Assembly: GCF_023159225.1 (NCBI RefSeq)
Contig: NC_063174.1
Span: forward strand, 28,293,983-28,357,982
Direction: 5' to 3'
DNA from: Perognathus longimembris pacificus
Taxonomy: Eukaryota; Chordata; Mammalia; Rodentia; Heteromyidae
Length of the DNA stretch: 64,000 nucleotides
Shown here: piece by piece, positions 56,336 through 64,000 of the stretch
How the letters are laid out: every line of letters begins with the position of its first letter
Numbering within the stretch: position 1 is the first letter of the stretch
The notes under the pieces: model-generated
What the model was told of the DNA's origin: nothing
Databases searched by the model: none
The model's input: the letters and a program-made list of their open reading frames with translations, nothing else
Position numbers and translations under genes: made by a program

Positions 56336-56635
56336 AAAAGTAAATTTAAAATGTAATGAATGTGACACAGTATAGTAGCAGGCTTGCTTATATAATTGGC
56401 AGACCAGACCGCTAGTCTGATAATACCTGTTGAATTAGGAAAGGGTATTGAGGAGTCATAGGGCCAGGCTCATAAAGCCAAACAAGGGATAAGTTGTATC
56501 TCAAACCAATGGTTTCAAGATGTGCTCCTTAAAGCCAGAGGGATTCCATGCTGGGACTTGAGAATTGCCTTGGACAAGAAAAAAGTAGATGAAACTTCCA
56601 GATTTCCATTTTTGTTTCAAAAGCAGCTTTGCTTC
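56336..56635. other. Unclassified sequence
   Basis: Nothing recognisable. Confidence 0.4.
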
Positions 56636-56858
56636 TTTTTTTTTTTTTTTTTTTTTTTTTTTGCCAGTCCTGGGGCTTGGACTCTGGGCCTGAGCACTGT
56701 CCCTGGCTTCTTTTTGCTCAAGGCTAGCTAGCACTCTGCCACTTGAGCCACAGCGCCACTTCTGGCCATTTTCTGTATATGTGGTGCTGGGGAATCAAAC
56801 CCAGGGCCTCATGTATATGAGGCAGGCACTCTTGCCACTAGGCCATATCCCCAGCCCC
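56636..56858 (-). mobile_element. IDL-Geo SINE, antisense, young
   Basis: Full dimer with a 26-base T tract. The Geo half carries a 4-base duplication ('ctagctagcac'). Target duplication not clear. Confidence 0.93.
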
Positions 56859-57083
56859 CTAATTTTTTTTTTTAAAATAGACTTGGGCATATAATTTCCA
56901 TTGAAGAGGAAGTTCTGGTCTTGAAACATACTGCTATAAAGTCTTTCAAAATTTTAAATGCATATGCTCTTCTAAAAAATTTTATTTTCAGGGATCAATT
57001 ATACAAGATTATTTAAAAATAAAATAAGGCACATATAAAGTTGCTTTCCATGATAGTCTTAATAACAACAATAATGATAAGAA
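56859..57083. other. Unclassified AT-rich sequence
   Basis: Nothing recognisable. Confidence 0.4.
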
Positions 57084-57288
57084 ACAGCCAGGTATCAGTG
57101 GCTGATACCGATAATCCAAGCTACTTAGGAAGCTGAGATGTAAGGACTGAATTTCAAAGCCAGACTGGGCAGACAAATCCTCAAGAATTATCTCCAATAA
57201 ACCAGGAAAAAAGCTGGCACAAATGGTGGCACTCCAGCCATGAGATAAAAAGCCAAGAAAGTACATGAGGCCCAGAGTTCAAGCACGT
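57084..57288 (+). mobile_element. B1-Geo type SINE, sense, old
   Basis: 'gccaggtatcagtggctgat', 'aagctacttaggaagctgag' and 'cccagagttcaagcacg'. The tail has turned into an imperfect CA run (57289-57318). Confidence 0.8.
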
Positions 57289-57881
57289 GCCCACACACAT
57301 ACACACATACACACACCACCACACAAAGGATAGAAAAAAGTTTCTAAGTGATAATGTTGACATCGAATTTAAGTCACTACTTTGTTCAGATTTTTTTTAC
57401 TGGCAGTTTGAGAATTTGTATAGGAATGGAACCTGTATATTTAACAGTTGTTAATTTGACTGGTCCCAGTATTAGTTTATTAGTGATTTCTGATCACTGT
57501 GATTGTTCCAAGTATTTATTTGATTCTGAAACTGCAAAGTAGACATATAATTTCTCTTTAAAGAGAAAAAATTATTAAGGTAATGCCTTTTCAGTTTCTC
57601 CAGACCTTTGAACTGCAACAGAAAATGTAATGGTATGGTTGAGGCCTGGACACATGTAGCTCTAGGCCTGGGTCTGTTGGAAATCATATATAAGCAAACC
57701 AGAAAAAGATTATAATGATAAGGCTGGATCTGTGTAGTATCTTTTTGTTTTCAAAATCACAACAGCTGGGATCTCTTTAATTAAGGTTATGTTAACTATG
57801 GTTTAAGAATAAATGGTGGTTTTTTTTTAGTAAAGAAAAAGAAAACAAGAAAAAATCAAGAAATAAAGCATTAACTAATAA

Positions 57882-57926
<45 letters not shown>

Positions 57927-58446
57927 CATGTCCATACATGGAGGACTATAAACCATTATGACAGAATATAGCCCATCTATATTTAATTGTACTTAACCTT
58001 GTAACAGCCAGTGACTCCTTTTTATAACAATATTTTGTAACACCTCCTTTACTATTGTAACACAAAATTCACAAGTAATCTAACATTCTTAAAAAATAAT
58101 TTTTAAAAGCCAACAATTTTAACCAAGATATAAAGTAACACTATAGGAAAATCAATTTATAAATTAATATCATAGATGGTTAATTATATGTCTCAGTGTG
58201 ACTGGGCTATAAAATAGAGAGAGGTATTTGGTCCAACACAATTCTGGGTGAGAACCTAAGAGTGTTTCTGGGTAACATGAGCTTTTAAATCATTAATAAA
58301 TCAAGTAGATTGCCCTCTCTAACATGGATGTCTATGATTCTGAAGCTTCAACAGGAGAAAATTCAGGGGTACATATTTTCTCCAAGTAAGAAGAAATTTC
58401 CCGCTAAAGAACAATAAATTTCTCTGGCCTGATCCTTTCATAGGAC
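57289..58446. other. Unclassified sequence with a (TA)n array
   Basis: (TA)n at 57885-57920. No gene was recognised. Confidence 0.45.
57885..57920. repeat. (TA)n microsatellite
   Basis: About 18 units. Confidence 0.97.
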
Positions 58447-58530
58447 CTTCTTTTTCTTTCTTCCTCTCCCTCCTTCTCTTCCTCTCCCTCTTTCTCTTTC
58501 TCCTCCTCCACCTCTTTTTTCTTCTTCTTG
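58447..58530. repeat. Polypyrimidine (CT-rich) tract
   Basis: Nearly pure C/T for about 80 bases on the plus strand, with a few A interruptions. Confidence 0.85.
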
Positions 58531-59204
58531 ACTTAAAACATCAGCATAAGACTAGAGACTGCCAGTCTTTCAACTGGACCCATTAGCTCTCTTGGGTATC
58601 CAACTTGCCAGCTCACCATGAAGTTTTTAAAATTTTGATACTTAGAATGGCACAGTCTACGTCCTTAACATATATTGTATATGCATATATATGAACAATA
58701 TTATTTAGGATACATGGACATGCACATATCCTTCTGATTGGCTTGATACCTCTGGAGAACCCTGGCTAGTAAATGAAATCAGTACTATCTGATGCGTTGA
58801 GGGCAAATCTACAAATGCAGACTTGGCACAATTGCTTTGATATTCATAGCAGGTGCATTTCCCAAAATTTCAGGTGTATGTACACTGAAACTGTACAAAA
58901 TACTTTGTGATTACTTATATAACCACATAAAATCTTTGAATCATTATAATTTTTTTCTGTACATGAAATCCAGAGACATAGCTAGAAGCCATGCAAAAAG
59001 CTGGTTAATTTTCATTGCAGTGGGATGCTGGGAATGCTCACTAAATGAAGGTAGCATCTGCCAAGCCTTTAAAATCTAAACTCCATCATGTATTTTCATA
59101 TGGGGCCTATATCCCCCATTACAATTATTGATTCTTCTGGAATCTTTCAGTAAATAATAATAATAACAACAACAATTTGGAAAAAAACACTACAACAAAT
59201 AATT
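58531..59204. other. Unclassified intergenic sequence
   Basis: 'cctctggagaaccctggcta' at 58749 matches a common phrase of old LTR-like repeats. No gene was recognised. Confidence 0.45.
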
Positions 59205-59820
59205 ATGTACTGTATAATCTTTTTTAGAACAGCCATAATTAATTCACCACAAACTCAGTGGCTACAAACAGCAGAAATTTGTTCTCTCCTAGTTCTGAGG
59301 GCTGGGAGTCTAGAATCAAGTTGTTGGCAAAACTGGTTCCTACTAGAGGCTCCTGACAGTGAACATTTTTTGCATTTATCTTCTCAGTTCTTATGGCTAC
59401 AAACAAGCTTTGGTTCCTTGACTTGTACATTACTCCAAACTGGGTCCCTGTTTTCATATGGCATTTCCTCTGTGTCTCAATGCCTTAGTTTTTCTCTCAA
59501 ATAAATGTTGGCTTAAGGGGCTGGGGATATGGCCTAGTGGCAAGAGAGCTTGCCTCGTATACATGAGGCCCTGGGTTCAATTCCCCAGCACCACATATAC
59601 AGAAAACGGCCAGAAGTGGCGCTGTGACTCAAGTGGCAGAGTGCTAGCCTTGAGGAAAAGGAAGCCAGGGACAGTGCTCAGGCCCTGAGTCCAAGGCCCA
59701 GTACTGGCCAAAAAAAAAAAAAAAAAAAGTTGGCTTAAAGTTCTATATTACTACAGTATGATCTTATCTCAAGATCTTTGCCTTAGTCATATCTCCGAAG
59801 ATTCTCACACAAATAATGGT
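59205..59820 (-). mobile_element. MLT1-like ancient LTR, antisense, split by a SINE
   Basis: 'ccacaaactcagtggctaca', 'gttctgagggctgggagtct', 'atcaagttgttggcaaaact', 'gttcctactagaggctcctg', then after the SINE 'atcttatctcaagatctttg' and 'cttagtcatatct'. This is the reverse order of the LTR-like copy at 8180. The family name is from memory. Confidence 0.55.
59517..59728 (+). mobile_element. IDL-Geo SINE, sense
   Basis: Full dimer with a 19-base A tail. The target duplication GTTGGCTTAA flanks it (59507 and 59729). Inserted in the antisense LTR-like repeat. Confidence 0.96.
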
Positions 59821-61635
59821 TCTAGATGGACATGGATTTTTGTGGGAATATTTGTCAATGTGTTACTTATTGTGTATAGATAAGTGGATGTATGCAGTTT
59901 TATTTTGTTTTGTTTTTGCTTTGCAGTCCTGGGGATCAAACTCGGCTTTGCATATGGGACTCAAACTCTACCACTGAGCTATATCCAGGTATAGGTGAAT
60001 ATATCAGATGTAAAAAAGCCAGGAAGAGCATACAGCCAACAAGTTACCAATGAGAAAAGTTTTTGACTATGAGTGGAGAAATTAAGGGACTTGATCTTTG
60101 TATTCTCTGCACTTTTGAAGTTCATTTTAAACATTCAAAAAGCAACTACTATTATTAAATTATAAATAGCTTAATATTAACTTAAGAATTTTAATTATCT
60201 CTCTTGAAAAGCAAACTCTCTCTTCTTATCCATAAGCACAGGGTAAGTGATGTATAAGTATATATACTGCAATGAAAACCTTATGCCTACTCAGAGAACT
60301 TTATCATTAGAATTAAGCTGGCTCTCTGAGCTATTGTTTTGAATGTTTATGCTTGGAGTGAATGGTATGAATCTTTACCTCACTAAGTATGCATCGTCAC
60401 ATCTATGGCCAAATCATCCAAAGGACTTTCAAAGGAACACATTTGAATCAAGGACCAGCTGCCATTGTCACCTACAGTTTATCTTTGTCTTCATGCTGCA
60501 TAAGCAGAGCTGAGGATGGTAGCAGGGAGCACTGTGAAAGGATCATTTTCTTAGGAAATGGCAAGGCAAGGAACAAAAGTCCTTTATACCACAATTGGGG
60601 CAGTTGTACAGCAGCCTTTGGAATAGAGGACAAGTATGCAGTGCTAAGGCCATTACTCTTTGAGTTGGGGTATAGATTTTTTTTCTCCATAGTTAATTTC
60701 CTGCTTATCTGTATACTGCAGCACTTACCCCTACCCCTAATCAAGAGTAACTTTAAAGCCAACACAGGCCAAAGAAATCTCAGAATCAGAGGCACAAGCA
60801 TGAGGTGATGCAGAAGGACACATGTGGATGCTGGAGGAATCTCTTATTTCCCTTCAATTCTCAATGCTTTTATGCACAAAGAAGTTGGCTGATTCCAAAT
60901 TATTCCCAAGTAGCCATTTCAAAATATTTTAGCTACAGCAGTCAAAGTGCATGTGCTGCGTTAATTGTGCTAAAATAAGCCATACCCATGTGAACTTGAA
61001 AAGATCTTGACTTTTATTTTGATGTTGATTATTTACTGAGAAGTCAAGTAGTGGTCTATTTAATCAAAGGGCATTTGCTTCAAATTGCTTCCATTCATAG
61101 TCCTGACCATGAAAGACTAATTGTACTTTGAGCTAGGCTCTTACTATTATTATTATAAAGGAGATAAAGAAAAACTCATATAAAAGAACCTGCACATCAA
61201 AGAATTAACTCCCCTCCAATATTTTCCTTTTATACTTACTGGCTGTGTGCCTACATCTGTTCATAAACTGATATGCAGTTTTTATAATATACATTTTCCA
61301 TTATTAGACATTGTCTACTTTCAAAGATGAAAATACAAATAGACTTGAAAATGAACTTGAAATAAATAGTTGCATAAAAAGGCCATGATTTGTGCCTATT
61401 TATTTTCTTGGGTCTTTGGATTAGATCAAAACCTTCTGTTTGGTCTGAGATAAACTTTTTAATATTTTAACAATAAAACAAAAATGGCCCAAACGAAGAT
61501 GTGAGAAAATAGCAGAAACCTAGGCCTGGCTACAATATTTAATGAAAATGTTTTAGTTAGCTCTATTTTGACTACACTAAATTAGACTCCAGATCCTTAT
61601 TTCTGAGAGAAATAAAGATAAATGATTAAAATGAG
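59821..61635. other. Unclassified sequence with an ID remnant
   Basis: Bases 59920-59990 look like an antisense ID monomer ('gtcctggggatcaaactcgg', 'tctaccactgagctatatcc'). A 139-codon frame at 60389-60808 starts with ATG but shows no recognisable domain. The rest is unrecognised. Confidence 0.45.
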
Positions 61636-61732
61636 CTGGGTGCTGATGTCTCATGTCTGTAATCCTGGCTACTCAGGAGGCTGAGATCTGAGGATTGTTC
61701 AAAGATAGCCCAGGCATGAACGTCTGTGAGAC
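61636..61732 (+). mobile_element. B1-Geo type SINE, sense, 5' part only
   Basis: The B1 half reads 'gctgggtgctgatgtctcat', 'ctggctactcaggaggctga', then stops at 'gtctgtgagac' where the antisense L1 tail begins. The remainder probably lies beyond the L1, outside the window. Confidence 0.88.
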
Positions 61733-62254
61733 ATTTTTTTTTATTCAAATTTTTATTATCAAACTGATGTACAGAGAGGTTACAGTTTCATACGTTAGGC
61801 ATTGGATACATTTCTTGTACTGTTTGTTACCTTGTCCCTCATACCCCCCTCCCTCTCCCCCTTGCCCTCCCCCCCCCCCAGAAGTGTTCAGTTCACTTAC
61901 ACCAAACAGTTTTGCAAGCATTGCTTTTGTAGTTGTTTGTCTTTTTTTACCCTGTGTCTCTCAAATTTGGTATTCCTTTTGAATTTCCTACTTCCAATAC
62001 CAGTAAACACGGTTTCCAATATACTCAGATAAGATTACAGAGATAGTGTAGGTACAACCACAGGAAGGTGATACAAGAACATCATCAATAATAGAAACTA
62101 CAGATACACATAGGACGTTGAAAGTAGTTACAACTGTGATATAACAATTGTTTCCATAACATGGAGTTCATTTCACTTAGCATCATCTTATGTGTTGATA
62201 AGGGTATAGCTATTGAGCCTTGTGATGCTCTGCTATGACTTGCCTAAACCTGTA
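61733..62254 (-). mobile_element. L1 3'UTR of a 5'-inverted L1
   Basis: Begins with a T run (tail) and contains the conserved phrases found at the other L1 ends in this window, including a G-rich block (seen as C's at 61844-61880). It joins directly to the end of ORF2 on the minus strand. Confidence 0.95.
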
Positions 62255-63295
62255 CTAATTATTCCCAATAAGGGAGGCCATAGAGTCCATGTTTCTTTGG
62301 GTCTGGCTCACTTCACTTAGTATAACTTTTTCCAAGTCCTTCCATTTCCTTACAAATGGAACTATGTCATTCTTTCTGATGGAGGCATAAAATTCCATTG
62401 TGTATATGTACCACATTTTCCTGATCCATTCATCTATGGAGGGGCATCTGGGTTGGTTCCAGATTCTCGCTATGACAAATTGTGCTGTGATGAACATTGT
62501 TGTGCTGGTGGCATTACTGTGATTTTGTTTGTGGTCTTTTGGATAGATACCCAAAAGTGGGGCTGCTGGGTCATAGGGGAGTTCTATATTGAGCCTTCTG
62601 AGGAATCTCCATACTGCTTGCCAGAGTGGCTGAACCTGTTTACATTCCCACCAACAATGAAGTAGGGTTCCCTTTTGGCCACATCCCCTCCAAAAATTGT
62701 TATTATTAGTTTTCTTGATATATGACATTCTTGCTGGGGTGAGATGGAATCTCAATGTTGTTTTGATTTGCATTTCCTTTATGGCCAGTGATGTAGAGCA
62801 TTTTTTCATATGTCTATTGGCCATTCTCATTTCCTCATCAGAGAAGTCTCTTTGTAAGTCTTTAGCCCACTTGATGAGGGGGCTATTGGTTCTTTGCGGT
62901 TTTGTTTTGGAAGAAGGTAATTTTTTTAGTTCTGCATATATTTTAGAGATGAGGCCTTTGTCTGTTGAATGTCCGGTAAAGATCTTCTCCCAGTCTGTGG
63001 GCTTTCTGTTTATCTTGCGAGCTATGTCCTTTGCCGTGCAGAAGCTCTGCAGTTTGATGCAGTCCCATTTGTCCAACCTTTCTTTGATTTGTAGCCTTTC
63101 AGGGTCTTTGTTAAGGAAGTTCTGTCCTGTGCCAAGGAGCCCAAGTGTTTCTCCTACTCCTTCCTTTAGTGTTTTCAGTGTGTCTGTTTTGATTTCAAGG
63201 TCTTTAATCCATTTGGAATTGATTTTGGTGCAGGGTGATATATAAGGATCTAGTTTTAGTTTGTTGCATGTGTTGAGCCAGTTTTGACAGCACCA
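62255..63295 (-). pseudogene. L1 ORF2 C-terminal part
   Basis: About 345 codons read openly on the minus strand from 'NWLNTCNKLKLDPYISPCTK' through 'INSKWIKDLEIK', 'CIKLQSFCTAKDIARKI', 'WRGCGQKGTLLHCWWECKQV' (the Cys-rich C-terminal motif), 'PLLGIYPKDH' and 'KMWYIYTMEFYASIRKND' to a stop at 62255. This is the carboxyl third of the L1 endonuclease/reverse-transcriptase protein, downstream of the RT domain. The open frame implies a fairly recent copy. It is a fragment: RT and endonuclease are not on this strand. Confidence 0.95.
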
Positions 63296-64000
63296 CCAGC
63301 ACCCATTTATGCTAAAAGCCCTGGAAAAACTGGGATTCCAGAGAACATTCCTGAATATAATCAAGGCAGTTTATGACAAACCAACAGGAAGCATAACTCT
63401 AAATGGGGAAAAACTAAAGCCATTCCCTTTAAAATCAGGAACAAGGCAGGGATGTCCACTCTCTCCCCTGCTCTTCAACATAGTACTAGAATTCCTAGCC
63501 AGAGCAATTAGGCAAGAAGAAAATATAAAGGGGATCCAAATAGGAAAAGATGAAGTTAAACTTTCTCTCTTCACAGATGACATGATCCTATACCTAAAGA
63601 ATCCCATATACTCTACCCCCAAGCTACTAGAGCTGATCCAAAACTTTGGCAAAGTTACAGGATATAAAATAAACCTTCAAAAATCAATGGCCTTTCTCTA
63701 TGCTAACAACCTGAAGACCGAGGCTGAAATCAGGAAAGCAACTCCTTTTGCAATAGCCCCCAAAAACATAAAATACCTAGGAATAACCTTAACCAAAGAA
63801 GTGAAAGACCTCTTTGATGAGAACTTTAAAAGCTTGAAAAATGAAATTAAGTCAGAACTAAGAAAATGGAAAAACTTCCCATGCTCCTGGATTGGGAGGA
63901 TTAATATAATCAAAATGGCAATATTGCCAAAGGCTATCTACAAATTCAATGCAATACCCATTAATATCCCAACACCATTATTTAATGAAATAGAGGAAGC
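63296..64000 (+). pseudogene. Inverted L1 ORF2 RT-domain segment (runs off the window)
   Basis: On the plus strand, from about 63300, the product reads '[14 protein letters not shown]', '[19 protein letters not shown]', then '[10 protein letters not shown]' (RT catalytic motif at 63570-63581, with Thr where Ala is usual), '[13 protein letters not shown]' and '[20 protein letters not shown]', open to the window end. It is the natural neighbour of the preceding segment but in opposite orientation, as expected from twin-primed L1 integration. Confidence 0.94.

Noticed and set aside
60389..60808. 139-codon ATG-initiated frame on the plus strand
   Set aside because: No recognisable domain, no splice or promoter support, and an equally long antisense frame. 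Length is unremarkable for chance in 64 kb.
1..64000. CRISPR arrays, operons or prokaryotic defence systems
   Set aside because: All regularly repeated units are microsatellites or mammalian interspersed repeats. No spacer-repeat pattern or bacterial gene organisation is present.

Overview
The window is mammalian nuclear DNA, most likely from a geomyoid rodent (kangaroo rat, pocket mouse or pocket gopher). The best evidence is an abundant dimeric SINE made of an ID-type left monomer (tRNA-Ala like) joined to a second, Geo-type right monomer. That is the IDL-Geo family known to me from Geomyoidea. A second dimeric SINE, with a B1/7SL-like left half and the same right half, is also common. Base composition, microsatellites and mammal-wide repeats (MIR, L2, ancient L1, MLT1-like LTRs) fit an intergenic or intronic mammalian locus. 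I recognise no host protein-coding gene, RNA gene, CRISPR array or prokaryotic feature. The only host coding candidate is a weak 64-codon membrane-protein-like reading frame near 40.7-40.95 kb.

Layout. 0-2.4 kb: an L1 3' end, an antisense SINE and a GC-richer block resembling an L1 5'UTR. 2.4-25.7 kb: SINEs, microsatellites, ancient L1, MIR, L2 and MLT1-like copies, with repeat-poor islands such as 8.5-10.6 kb. 25.77-32.66 kb: one class II (betaretrovirus-like) endogenous retrovirus with two LTRs, a 6-bp target duplication, a tRNA-Lys-type primer binding site and a polypurine tract. Its interior is heavily deleted: a gag remnant, about 2 kb of unrecognised filler, a pol remnant lacking protease, most of RT and all of RNase H, a nearly complete integrase with stops, and a 480-codon frame running from the integrase C-terminus into env SU/TM. 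32.7-61.6 kb: mixed old and young repeats, a 210-bp direct duplication at 49.2 and 52.66 kb, and repeat-poor islands. 61.7-64.0 kb: a 5'-inverted L1, with the 3'UTR and ORF2 C-terminus on the minus strand and the RT domain on the plus strand, running off the window end.

The elements nest: young SINEs sit inside older SINEs and LTRs, an L1 piece interrupts the 3' LTR, and microsatellites have grown in SINE linkers and tails. This gives a relative order of insertion. The points most worth following are the homology between the two halves of the SINE, the shape of the deleted retrovirus and its long env frame, its unidentified filler, and the local duplications. All family names come from reading the sequence against memory; no database search was run.
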